DNA of 64,000 nt from Brachycybe producta (lineage: Eukaryota > Arthropoda > Diplopoda > Playtdesmida > Andrognathidae), in contig JAUPFP010000003.1 of the NCBI GenBank assembly GCA_036925085.1, forward strand, positions 8,060,442 through 8,124,441. Direction: 5' to 3'. The notes under the pieces are model-generated. The model was not told the origin of the DNA, ran no database searches, and saw nothing but the letters and a program-made list of their open reading frames with translations. The position numbers were made by a program, and so were the translations under genes. Below, piece after piece: positions 37,201 to 49,130 of the stretch. Every line of letters begins with the position of its first letter. The stretch's first letter is position 1.

Positions 37201-38770
37201 AGCCTAGCTTAGCCTAGCCTAGCCTAGCCTAGCTTAGCCTAGCTTAGCCTAGCCTAACTTAGGATAGCCTAGCTTAGCCTAGCTTAGCCTAGCCTAGCTT
37301 AGCCTAGCTTAGCCTAGCTTAGCCTAGCATAGCCTAGCCTAGCCTAGCCTAGCTTAGCCTAGCCTAGCTTAGCCTAGCTTAGTTTAGCCTAGCTTAGCCT
37401 AGCCTAGCTTAGCCTAGCTTAGCCTAGCCTAGCCTAGCCTAGCCTAGCTTAGCCTAGCCTAGCCTAGCCTAGCTTAGCCTAGCCTAGCTTAGCCTAGCTT
37501 AGCCAAGCCTAGCCTAGCCTAGCCTAGCTTAGCCTAGCCTAGCTTAGCTTAGCCTAGCTTAGCCTAGCCTAGCCTAGCTTAGCCTAGCTTAGCCTAGCCT
37601 AACTTAGGATAGCCTAGCTTAGCCTAGCCTAGCTTAGCCTAGCTTAGCCTAGCTTAGCCTAGCTTAGCCTAGCCTAGCCTAGCCTAGCCTAGCCTAGCTT
37701 AGCCTAGCCTAGCCTAGCTTAGCTTAGCCTAGCTTAGCCTAGCCTAGCCTAGCCTAGCCTAGCCTAGCCTAGCTTAGCCTAGCCTAGCCTAGCCTAGCTT
37801 AGCCTAGCTTAGCTTAGCCTAGCTTAGCCTAGCCTAGCTTAGCCTAGCTTAGCCTAGCCTAGCCTAGCTTAGCCTAGCCTAGCTTAGCCTAGCTTAGCCT
37901 AGCTTAGCCTAGCATAGCCTAGCCTAGCCTAGCCTAGCTTAGCCTAGCCTAGCTTAGCCTAGCTTAGTTTAGCCTAGCTTAGCCTAGCCTAGCTTAGCCT
38001 AGCTTAGCCTAGCCTAGCCTAGCCTAGCCTAGCTTAGCCTAGCCTAGCCTAGCCTAGCTTAGCCTAGCCTAGCTTAGCCTAGCTTAGCCAAGCCTAGCCT
38101 AGCCTAGCCTAGCTTAGCCTAGCTTAGCCTAGCCTAGCCTAGCTTAGCCTAGCTTAGCCTAGCCTAACTTAGGATAGCCTAGCTTAGCCTAGCCTAGCTT
38201 AGCCTAGCTTAGCCTAGCTTAGCCTAGCTTAGCCTAGCCTAGCCTAGCCTAGCCTAGCCTAGCTTAGCCTAGCCTAGCCTAGCTTAGCTTAGCCTAGCTT
38301 AGCCTAGCCTAGCCTAGCCTAGCCTAGCCTAGCCTAGCTTAGCCTAGCCTAGCCTAGCCTAGCTTAGCCTAGCTTAGCTTAGCCTAGCTTAGCCTAGCCT
38401 AGCTTAGCCTAGCTTAGCCTAGCCTAGCCTAGCCTAGCCTAGCTTAGCCTAGCCTAGCCTAGCTTAGCCTAGCCTAGCTTAGCCTAGCTTAGCCAAGCCT
38501 AGCCTAGCCTAGCCTAGCTTAGCCTAGCCTAGCTTAGCTTAGCCTAGCTTAGAATAGCCTAGCCTAGCCTAGATTAGCTTAGCCTAGCTTAGCCTAGCCT
38601 AACTTAGGATAGCCTAGCTTAGCCTAGCCTAGCTTAGCCTAGCTTAGCCTAGCCTAGCTTAGCCTAGCTTAGCCTAGATAAGCCTAGCTTAGCCTAGCTT
38701 AGCCTAGCATAGCCTAGCCTAGCCTAGCTTAGCCTAGCCTAGCTTAGTCTAGCCTAGCCTAGCCTAGCCT

Positions 38771-41700
38771 AGCCTAGCCTAGCTTAGCCTAGCCTAGGTT
38801 AGCCCAGCCTAGCCTAGCCTAGCTTAGCCTAGCTTAGCCTAGCTTAGCCTAGCCTAGCTTAGGATAGCCTAGCTTAGCCTAGCCTAGCCTAGCTTAGCCT
38901 AGCCTAGCTTAGCCTAGCTTAGCCTAGCTTAGCCTAGCCTAGTCTAGCCTAGCCTAGCCTAGCCTAGCTTAGCCTAGCCTAGCTTAGTCTAGCCTAGCCT
39001 AGCCTAGCTTAGCCTAGCCTAGCTTAGTCTAGCCTAGCCTAGCCTAGCTTAGCTTAGCCTAGCCTAGCCTAGCCTAGCCTAGCCTAGCTTAGCCTAGCTT
39101 AGCCTAGCTTAGCCTAGCCTAGCCTAGCCTAGCCTAGCTTAGCCTAGCCTAGCTTAGTCTAGCCTAGCCTAGCCTAGCTTAGCCTAGCCTAGCTTAGCCT
39201 AGCTTAGCCTAGCCTAGCCTAGCCTAGCTTAACCTAGCTTAGCCTAGCCTAACTTAGGATAGCCTAGCTTAGCCTAGCCTAGCTTAGCCTAGCTTAGCCT
39301 AGCCTAGCTTAGCCTAGCTTAGCCTAGCTTAGCCTAGCATAGCCTAGCCTAGCTTAGCCTAGCCTAGCTTAGTCTAGCCTAGCCTAGCCTAGCCTAGCAT
39401 AGCTTAGCCTAGCCTAGCCTAGCCTTTCCTAGCTTAGCCTAGCCTAGCTTAGCCTAGCCTAGCTTAGCCTAGCCTAGCCTAGCTTAGAATAGCTTAGTCT
39501 AGCCTAGCCTAGCTTAGCCTAGCCTAGCCTAGCCTAGCCTAGCCTAGCTTAGCCTAGCCTAGCCTAGCCTAGTCTAGCCTAGCCTAGCCTAGCCTAGTCT
39601 AGCCTAGCCTAGTCTAGCCTAGCTTAGCCTAGCCTAGCTTAGAATAGCCTAGCTTAGCCTAGCCTAGCTTAGCCTAGCTTAGCCTAGCCTAGCTTAGCCT
39701 AGCCTAGCTTAGCCTAGCCTAGTGTAGCCTAGTCTAGCCTAGCCTAGCCTAGCTTAGCCTAGCCTAGCTTAGCCTAGCCTAGCCTAGCCTAGCCTAGCCT
39801 AGCCTAGCTTAGCCTAGCCTAGCCTAGTCTAGCCTAGCCTAGCGTAGTCTAGCCTAGCCTAGTCTAACCTAGCTTAGCCTAGCCTAGCTTAGAATAGCCT
39901 AGCTTAGCCTAGCCTAGCTTAGCCTAGCCTAGCTTAGCCTAGCCTAGCTTAGCCTAGCCTAGTCTAGCCTAGCCTAGCCTAGCCTAGCTTAGCCTAGCCT
40001 AGCTTAGCCTAGCCTAGCTTAGCCTAGCCTAGCCTAGCTTAGCCTAGCTTAGTCTAGCCTAGCCTAGCCTAGCTTAGCCTAGCCTAGCTTAGTCTAGCCT
40101 AGCCTAGCCTAGCCTAGCCTAGCCTAGCCTAGCCTAGCCTAGCCTAGCCTAGCTTAGCCTAGCCTAGCTTAGCCTAGCCTAGCTTAGCCTAGCTTAGCCT
40201 AGCTTAGCCTAGCCTAGCTTAGCCTAGCCTAGCTTAGCCTAGCTTAGCCTAGCCTAACTTAGGATAGCCTAGCCTAGCCTAGCCTAGCTTAGCCTAGCCT
40301 AGCCTAGCCTAGCTTAGCCTAGCTTAGCCTAGCCTAACTTAGGATAGCCTAGCTTAGCCTAGCTTAGCCTAGCCTAGCTTAGCCTAGCTTAGCCTAGCTT
40401 AGCCTAGCATAGCCTAGCCTAGCCTAGCCTAGCCTAGCCTAGCCTAGCCTAGCTTAGCCTAGCCTAGGTTAGCCCAGCCTAGCCTAGCCTAGCTTAGCCT
40501 AGCTTAGCCTAGCTTAGCCTAGCCTAGCTTAGGATAGCCTAGCTTAGCCTAGCCTAGCCTAGCTTAGCCTAGCCTAGCTTAGCCTAGCTTAGCCTAGCTT
40601 AGCCTAGCCTAGTCTAGCCTAGCCTAGCCTAGCCTAGCTTAGCCTAGCCTAGCTTAGTCTAGCCTAGCCTAGCCTAGCTTAGCCTAGCCTAGCTTAGTCT
40701 AGCCTAGCCTAGCCTAGCTTAGCTTAGCCTAGCCTAGCCTAGCCTAGCCTAGCCTAGCTTAGCCTAGCTTAGCCTAGCTTAGCCTAGCCTAGCCTAGCCT
40801 AGCCTAGCTTAGCCTAGCCTAGCTTAGTCTAGCCTAGCCTAGCCTAGCTTAGCCTAGCCTAGCTTAGCCTAGCTTAGCCTAGCCTAGCCTAGCCTAGCTT
40901 AACCTAGCTTAGCCTAGCCTAACTTAGGATAGCCTAGCTTAGCCTAGCCTAGCTTAGCCTAGCTTAGCCTAGCCTAGCTTAGCCTAGCTTAGCCTAGCTT
41001 AGCCTAGCATAGCCTAGCCTAGCTTAGCCTAGCCTAGCTTAGTCTAGCCTAGCCTAGCCTAGCCTAGCATAGCTTAGCCTAGCCTAGCCTAGCCTTTCCT
41101 AGCTTAGCCTAGCCTAGCTTAGCCTAGCCTAGCTTAGCCTAGCCTAGCCTAGCTTAGAATAGCTTAGTCTAGCCTAGCCTAGCTTAGCCTAGCCTAGCCT
41201 AGCCTAGCCTAGCCTAGCTTAGCCTAGCCTAGCCTAGCCTAGTCTAGCCTAGCCTAGCCTAGCCTAGTCTAGCCTAGCCTAGTCTAGCCTAGCTTAGCCT
41301 AGCCTAGCTTAGAATAGCCTAGCTTAGCCTAGCCTAGCTTAGCCTAGCTTAGCCTAGCCTAGCTTAGCCTAGCCTAGCTTAGCCTAGCCTAGTGTAGCCT
41401 AGTCTAGCCTAGCCTAGCCTAGCTTAGCCTAGCCTAGCTTAGCCTAGCCTAGCCTAGCCTAGCCTAGCCTAGCCTAGCTTAGCCTAGCCTAGCCTAGTCT
41501 AGCCTAGCCTAGCGTAGTCTAGCCTAGCCTAGTCTAACCTAGCTTAGCCTAGCCTAGCTTAGAATAGCCTAGCTTAGCCTAGCCTAGCTTAGCCTAGCCT
41601 AGCTTAGCCTAGCCTAGCTTAGCCTAGCCTAGTCTAGCCTAGCCTAGCCTAGCCTAGCTTAGCCTAGCCTAGCTTAGCCTAGCCTAGCTTAGCCTAGCCT

Positions 41701-42110
41701 AGCCTAGCTTAGCCTAGCTTAGTCTAGCCTAGCCTAGCCTAGCTTAGCCTAGCCTAGCTTAGTCTAGCCTAGCCTAGCCTAGCCTAGCCTAGCCTAGCCT
41801 AGCCTAGCCTAGCCTAGCCTAGCTTAGCCTAGCCTAGCTTAGCCTAGCCTAGCTTAGCCTAGCTTAGCCTAGCTTAGCCTAGCCTAGCTTAGCCTAGCCT
41901 AGCTTAGCCTAGCTTAGCCTAGCCTAACTTAGGATAGCCTAGCCTAGCCTAGCCTAGCTTAGCCTAGCCTAGCCTAGCCTAGCTTAGCCTAGCTTAGCCT
42001 AGCCTAACTTAGGATAGCCTAGCTTAGCCTAGCTTAGCCTAGCCTAGCTTAGCCTAGCTTAGCCTAGCTTAGCCTAGCATAGCCTAGCCTAGCCTAGCCT
42101 AGCTTAGCCT
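38771..42110 (+). repeat. Tandem 1670-bp duplication in the satellite
   Basis: Bases from about 38771 to 40440 recur at about 40441 to 42110. Every marker checked moves by exactly 1670 bp: AGGTT-AGCCC blocks 38791 and 40461, AACTT-AGGAT 39251 and 40921, TTCCT 39426 and 41096, AGTGT 39721 and 41391, AGCGT 39841 and 41511, AACTT-AGGAT 40336 and 42006. I saw no mismatch at the points compared, so this is probably the most recent amplification. Confidence 0.85.
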
Positions 42111-45100
42111 AGCCTAGCTTAGCTTAGCTTAGCTTAGCTTAGCCTAGCTTAGCCTAGCCTAGCTTAGCCTAGCTTAGCCTAGCCTAGCCTAGCCTAGCCT
42201 AGCTTAGCCTAGCCTAGCCTAGCTTAGCCTAGCCTAGCTTAGCCTAGCTTAGCCAAGCCTAGCCTAGCCTAGCCTAGCTTAGCCTAGCCTAGCTTAGCTT
42301 AGCCTAGCTTAGCCTAGCCTAGCCTAGCCTAGCCTAGCCTAGCTTAGCCTAGCTTAGCCTAGCCTAACTTAGGATAGCCTAGCTTAGCCTAGCCTAGCTT
42401 AGCCTAGCTTAGCCTAGCTTAGCCTAGCTTAGCCTAGCCTAGCTTAGCCTAGCTTAGCCTAGCTTAGCCTAGCATAGCCTAGCCTAGCCTAGCCTAGCCT
42501 AGCCTAGCCTAGCCTAGCTTAGCCTAGCCTAGCTTAGTCTAGCCTAGCTTAGTCTAGCCTAGCCTAGCCTAGCCTAGCCTAGCCTAGCCTAGCTTAGCCT
42601 AGCCTAGGTTAGCCCAGCCTAGCCTAGCCTAGCTTAACCTAGCTTAGCCTAGCTTAGCCTAGCCTAGCTTAGGATAGCCTAGCTTAGCCTAGCCTAGCCT
42701 AGCTTAGCCTAGCCTAGCCTAGCTTAGCCTAGCCTAGCTTAGCCTAGCTTAGCCTAGCTTAGCCTAGCCTAGTCTAGCCTAGCCTAGCCTAGCCTAGCTT
42801 AGTCTAGCCTAGCCTAGCCTAGCCTAGCCTAGCCTAGCTTAGCCTAGCCTAGCTTAGTCTAGCCTAGCCTAGCCTAGCTTAGCTTAGCCTAGCCTAGCCT
42901 AGCCTAGCCTAGCCTAGCCTAGCTTAGCCTAGCCTAGCTTAGCCTCGCCTAGCCTAGCCTAGCCTAGTTTAGCCTAGCCTAGCTTAGCCTAGCCTCGCTT
43001 AGCCTAGCCTAGCTTAGCCTAGCTTATCCTGGCTTAGCCTAGCCTAGCTTAGCCTAGCTTAGCCTAGCCTAGCCTAGCCTAGCCTAGCTTAGCCTAGCCT
43101 AGCTTAGCCTAGCCTAACTTAGCCTAGCTTAGCCAAGCCTAGCTTAGCCTAGCCTAGCTTAGCCTAGCCTAGCTTAGCCTAGCTTAGCCTAGCCTAGTCT
43201 AGCCTAGCCTAGTCTAGCCTAGCCTAGCCTAGCTTAGCCTAGCCTAGCTTAGCCTAACCTAGCTTAGCCTAGCCTAGCTTAGCCTAGCCTAGCTTAGCCT
43301 AGCTTAATCTAGCCTAGCCTAGCTTAGCCTAGCCTAGCTTAGCCTAGCTTAGCCTAGCCTAGTCTAGCTTAGTCTAGCCTAGCCTAGCCTAGCCTAGCTT
43401 AGCCTAGCCTAGCTTAGTCTAGCCTAGCCTAGCCTAGCCTAGCTTAGCTTAGCCTAGCCTAGCCTAGCCTAGCCTAGCCTAGCCTAGCTTAGCCTAGCCT
43501 AGCCTAGCTTAGCTTAGTCTAGCTTAGCCTAGCATAGCCTAGCCTAGCCTAGCCTAGCCTAGCTTAGCCTAGCCTAGCCTAGCCTAGCTTAGCCTAGCTT
43601 AGCCTAGCCTAGCCTAGCCTAGCTTAGCCTAGCCTAGCCTAGCCTAGCTTAGCCTAGCTTAGCCTAGCCTAACTTAGGATAGCCTAGCTTAGCCTAGCTT
43701 AGCCTAGCCTAGCTTAGCCTAGCTTAGCCTAGCTTAGCCTAGCATAGCCTAGCCTAGCCTAGCCTAGCTTAGCCTAGCCTAGCTTAGCCTAGCTTAGCTT
43801 AGCCTAGCTTAGCCTAGCCTAGCTTAGCCTAGCTTAGCCTAGCCTAGCCTAGCCTAGCCTAGCTTAGCCTAGCCTAGCCTAGCTTAGCCTAGCCTAGCTT
43901 AGCCTAGCTTAGCCAAGCCTAGCCTAGCCTAGCCTAGCTTAGCCTAGCCTAGCTTAGCTTAGCCTAGCTTAGCCTAGCCTAGCCTAGCTTAGCCTAGCTT
44001 AGCCTAGCCTAACTTAGGATAGCCTAGCTTAGCCTAGCCTAGCTTAGCCTAGCTTAGCCTAGCTTAGCCTAGCTTAGCCTAGCCTAGCCTAGCCTAGCCT
44101 AGCCTAGCTTAGCCTAGCCTAGCCTAGCTTAGCTTAGCCTAGCTTAGCCTAGCCTAGCCTAGCCTAGCCTAGCCTAGCCTAGCTTAGCCTAGCCTAGCCT
44201 AGCCTAGCTTAGCCTAGCTTAGCTTAGCCTAGCTTAGCCTAGCCTAGCTTAGCCTAGCCTAGCTTAGCCTAGCTTAGCCTAGCCTAGCCTAGTCTAGCCT
44301 AGCTTAGCCTAGCCTAGCTTAGCCTAGCTTAGCCAAGCCTAGCCTAGCCTAGCCTAGCTTAGCCTAACCTAGCTTAGCTTAGCCTAGCTTAGCCTAGCCT
44401 AGCCTAGCCTAGCCTAGCTTAGCCTAGCTTAGCCTAGCCTAACTTAGGATAGCCTAGCTTAGCCTAGCCTAGCTTAGCCTAGCTTAGCCTAGCTTAGCCT
44501 AGCTTAGCCTAGCCTAGCTTAGCCTAGCTTAGCCTAGCTTAGCCTAGCTTAGCCTAGCTTAGCCTAGCATAGCCTAGCCTAGCCTAGCTTAGCCTAGCCT
44601 AGCTTAGTCTAGCCTAGCCTAGCCTAGCCTAGCCTAGCCTAGCTTAGCCTAGCCTAGGTTAGCCCAGCCTAGCCTAGCCTAGCTTAGCCTAGCTTAGTCT
44701 AGCCTAGCCTAGCCTAGCTTAGCTTAGCCTAGCCTAGCCTAGCCTAGCCTAGCCTAGCTTAGCCTAGCTTAGCCTAGCTTAGCCTAGCCTAGCCTAGCCT
44801 AGCCTAGCTTAGCCTAGCCTAGCTTAGTCTAGCCTAGCCTAGCCTAGCTTAGCCTAGCCTAGCTTAGCCTAGCTTAGCCTAGCCTAGCCTAGCCTAGCCT
44901 AGCTTAGCCTAGCTTAGCCTAGCTTAGCCTAGCCTAGCCTAGCCTAGCCTAGCTTAGCCTAGCCTAGCTTAGTCTAGCCTAGCCTAGCCTAGCTTAGCCT
45001 AGCCTAGCTTAGCCTAGCTTAGCCTAGCCTAGCCTAGCCTAGCTTAACCTAGCTTAGCCTAGCCTAACTTAGGATAGCCTAGCTTAGCCTAGCCTAGCTT

Positions 45101-48100
45101 AGCCTAGCTTAGCCTAGCCTAGCTTAGCCTAGCCTAGCCTAGCTTAGCCTAGCCTAGCTTAGCCTAGCTTAGCCTAGCTTAGCCTAGCCTAGTCTAGCCT
45201 AGCCTAGCCTAGCTTAGCCTAGCCTAGCCTAGCTTAGCCTAGCCTAGCTTAGCCTAGCTTAGCCTAGCTTAGCCTAGCCTAGTCTAGCCTAGCCTAGCCT
45301 AGCCTAGCTTAGCCTAGCCTAGCTTAGTCTAGCCTAGCCTAGCCTAGCTTAGCCTAGCCTAGCTTAGTCTAGCCTAGCCTAGCCTAGCTTAGCTTAGCCT
45401 AGCCTAGCCTAGCCTAGCCTAGCCTAGCTTAGCCTAGCTTAGCCTAGCTTAGCCTAGCCTAGCCTAGCCTAGCCTAGCTTAGCCTAGCCTAGCTTAGTCT
45501 AGCCTAGCCTAGCCTAGCTTAGCCTAGCCTAGCTTAGCCTAGCTTAGCCTAGCCTAGCCTAGCCTAGCTTAACCTAGCTTAGCCTAGCCTAACTTAGGAT
45601 AGCCTAGCTTAGCCTAGCCTAGCTTAGCCTAGCTTAGCCTAGCCTAGCTTAGCCTAGCCTAGCCTAGCTTAGCCTAGCCTAGCTTAGCCTAGCTTAGCCT
45701 AGCTTAGCCTAGCCTAGTCTAGCCTAGCCTAGCCTAGCCTAGCTTAGCCTAGCCTAGCTTAGTCTAGCCTAGCCTAGCCTAGCTTAGCCTAGCCTAGCTT
45801 AGTCTAGCCTAGCCTAGCCTAGCTTAGCTTAGCCTAGCCTAGCCTAGCCTAGCCTAGCCTAGCTTAGCCTAGCTTAGCCTAGCTTAGCCTAGCCTAGCCT
45901 AGCCTAGCCTAGCTTAGCCTAGCCTAGCTTAGTCTAGCCTAGCCTAGCCTAGCTTAGCCTAGCCTAGCTTAGCCTAGCTTAGCCTAGCCTAGCCTAGCCT
46001 AGCTTAACCTAGCTTAGCCTAGCCTAACTTAGGATAGCCTAGCTTAGCCTAGCCTAGCTTAGCCTAGCTTAGCCTAGCCTAGCTTAGCCTAGCTTAGCCT
46101 AGCTTAGCCTAGCATAGCCTAGCCTAGCTTAGCCTAGCCTAGCTTAGTCTAGCCTAGCCTAGCCTAGCCTAGCATAGCTTAGCCTAGCCTAGCCTAGCCT
46201 TTCCTAGCTTAGCCTAGCCTAGCTTAGCCTAGCCTAGCTTAGCCTAGCCTAGCCTAGCTTAGAATAGCTTAGTCTAGCCTAGCCTAGCTTAGCCTAGCCT
46301 AGCCTAGCCTAGCCTAGCCTAGCTTAGCCTAGCCTAGCCTAGTCTAGCCTAGCCTAGCCTAGCCTAGTCTAGCCTAGCCTAGTCTAGCCTAGCTTAGCCT
46401 AGCCTAGCTTAGAATAGCCTAGCTTAGCCTAGCCTAGCTTAGCCTAGCTTAGCCTAGCCTAGCTTAGCCTAGCCTAGCTTAGCCTAGCCTAGTGTAGCCT
46501 AGTCTAGCCTAGCCTAGCCTAGCTTAGCCTAGCCTAGCTTAGCCTAGCCTAGCCTAGCCTAGCCTAGCCTAGCCTAGCTTAGCCTAGCCTAGCTTAGCCT
46601 AGCCTAGCTTAGAATAGCCTAGCTTAGCCTAGCCTAGCTTAGCCTAGCCTAGCTTAGCCTAGCCTAGCTTAGCCTAGCCTAGTCTAGCCTAGTCTAGCCT
46701 AGCCTAGCCTAGCTTAGCCTAGCCTAGCTTAGCCTAGCCTAGCTTAGCCTAGCCTAGCCTAGCTTAGCCTAGCTTAGTCTAGCCTAGCCTAGCTTAGCCT
46801 AGCCTAGTCTAGCCTAGCCTAGCCTAGCTTAGCCTAGCCTAGCTTAGCCTAGCCTAGCCTAGCCTAGCCTAGCTTAGCCTAGCCTAGCTTAGCCTAGCCT
46901 AGCTTAGAATAGCCTAGCTTAGCCTAGCCTAGCTTAGCCTAGCCTAGCTTAGCCTAGCCTAGCTTAGCCTAGCCTAGTCTAGCCTAGCCTAGCCTAGCTT
47001 AGCCTAGCCTAGCTTAGCCTAGCTTAGCCTAGCCTAGCTTAGCCTAGCCTAGCCTAGCTTAGCCTAGCTTAGTCTAGCCTAGCCTAGCCTAGCCTAGCCT
47101 AGCCTAGCCTAGCCTAGCCTAGCTTAGCCTAGCCTAGCCTAGCCTAGCATAGTCTAGCCTAGCCTAGTCTAACCTAGCTTAGCCTAGCCTAGCTTAGAAT
47201 AGCCTAGCTTAGCCTAGCCTAGCTTAGCCTAGCCTAGCTTAGCCTAGCCTAGCTTAGCCTAGCCTAGTCTAGCCTAGCCTAGCCTAGCCTAGCTTAGCCT
47301 AGCCTAGCTTAGCCTAGCCTAGCTTAGCCTAGCCTAGCCTAGCTTAGCCTAGCTTAGTCTAGCCTAGCCTAGCCTAGCTTAGCCTAGCCTAGCTTAGTCT
47401 AGCCTAGCCTAGCCTAGCCTAGCCTAGCCTAGCCTAGCCTAGCCTAGCCTAGCCTAGCTTAGCCTAGCCTAGCTTAGCCTAGCCTAGCTTAGCCTAGCTT
47501 AGCCTAGCTTAGCCTAGCCTAGCTTAGCCTAGCCTAGCTTAGCCTAGCTTAGCCTAGCCTAGTCTAGCCTAGCCTAGCCTAGCCTAGCTTAGCCTAGCCT
47601 AGCTTAGTCTAGCCTAGCTTAGTCTAGCCTAGCCTAGCCTAGCCTAGCTTAGCCTAGCCTAGCCTAGCTTAGTCTAGCCTAGCCTAGCCTAGCCTAGCTT
47701 AGCCTAGCCTAGCTTAGCCTAGCCTAGCTTAGCCTAGCTTAGCCTAGCTTAGCCTAGCCTAGCTTAGCCTAGCCTAGCTTAGCCTAGCTTAGCCTAGCCT
47801 AGCCTAGCTTAGAATAGCCTAGCCTAGCCTAGCCTAGCCTAGCCTAGCCTAGCCTAGCTTAGCCTAATTTAGAATAGCCTAGCTTAGCCTAGCCTAGCTT
47901 AGCCTAGCTTAGCTTAGCCTAGCTTAGCCTAGCCTAGCTTAGCCTAGCCTAGCTTAGCCTAGCCTAGCCTAGCCTAGCCTAGCCTAGCCTAGCTTAGCCT
48001 AGCCTAGCTTAGCCTAGCCTAGCTTAGCATAGCCTAGCTTAGCCTAGCTTAGCTTAGCCTAGTCTAGCCTAGCCTAAACTAGCTTAGCCTAGCCTAGCTT

Positions 48101-49130
48101 AGCCTAGCTTAGCCTAGCCTAGCTTAGCCTAGTCTAGCCTAGCCTAGCTTAGCCTAGCCTAGCTTAGCATAGCCTAGCTTAGCCTAGCTTAGCTTAGCCT
48201 AGTCTAGCCTAGCCTAAACTAGCTTAGCCTAGCCTAGCTTAGCCTAGCTTAGCCTAGCCTAGCTTAGCCTAGTCTAGCCTAGCCTAGCTTAGCCTAGCCT
48301 AGCCTAGCTTAGCCTAGCCTAGCCTAGCTTAGCCTAGCCTAGCTTTGCCTATCCTAGCCTAGCTTAGCCTAGCCTAGCTTTGCCTAGCCTAGCCTAGCCT
48401 AGCTTAGGATAGCCTAGCTTAGCCTAGCCTAGCTTAGCCTAGCCTAGCCTAGCCTAGCCTAGCCTAGCCTAGCTTAGCCTAGCTTAGCCTAGCTTAGCCT
48501 AGCCTAGCCTAGCCTAGCCTAGCCTAGCTTAGCCTAGCCTAGCTTATCCTAGCCTAGCCTAGCCTAGCTTAGCTTAGCCTAGCTTAGCCTAGCCTAGCCT
48601 AGCTTAGCCTAGCCTAGCTTAGCCTAGCTTAGCCTAGCCTAGTCTAGCCTAGCCTAGTCTAGCCTAGCTTAGCCTAGCCTAGCCTAGCTTAGCCTAGCCT
48701 AGCTTAGCCCAGCTTAGCCTAGCCTAGTCTAGCCTAGCCTAGTCTAGCCTAGCCTAGCCTAGCCTAGCCTAGCCTAGCCTAGCCTAACCTAGCCTAGCCT
48801 AGCCTAGCCTAGCCTAGCCTAGCCTAGCCTAGAATAGCCTAGCCTAGCCTAGCCTAGCCTATCCTAGCCTAGCCTAGCCTAGCCTAGCCTAGCCTAACCT
48901 AGCCTAGCCTAGCCTAGCCTAACCTAGCCTAGCCTAGCCTAGCCTAGCCTAGCCTAGCCTAGCCTAGCCTAGCTTAGCCTAGCTTAGCCTAGTTTAGCTT
49001 ACCCTAACCTAGCTTAGCCTGGCCTAACCTAACCTAGCTTAACTTAGCTGAGCCTAGATTAGCCTAGCCTAGCCTAATTAGCTTAGCCTAGCCTAGCATA
49101 ATTAGCTTAGCCTAACCTAACCTAATTAGC

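Larger units (their letters stand above)
4653..49130 (+). repeat. Giant pentanucleotide satellite (AGCCT)n / (CCTAG)n
   Basis: About 8,885 pentamers run in a single orientation. AGCCT is the canonical unit and AGCTT the main variant. Rarer variants include AGTCT, AGAAT, AGCAT, AACTT, AACCT, AGGAT, AGCCA, AGGTT, AGCCC, CGCCT, AGTTT, ATCCT, TTCCT, AGTGT and AGCGT. At every 60-base line start from 4681 to 49021 the unit phase is unchanged, so no net indel other than multiples of 5 is visible until about 49076. Every unit carries TAG on the plus strand and TAG or TAA on the minus strand, so all six frames are closed every 15 bp and no genes are possible. The last about 130 bp degrade and include CCTAA units. 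No gene or inserted element was seen inside. Confidence 0.98.

Noticed and set aside
4653-49130. Genes or hidden inserts within the satellite
   Set aside because: Every line consists of pentamer variants in phase; stops recur every 15 bp in all frames, and no stretch of unrelated sequence was found.
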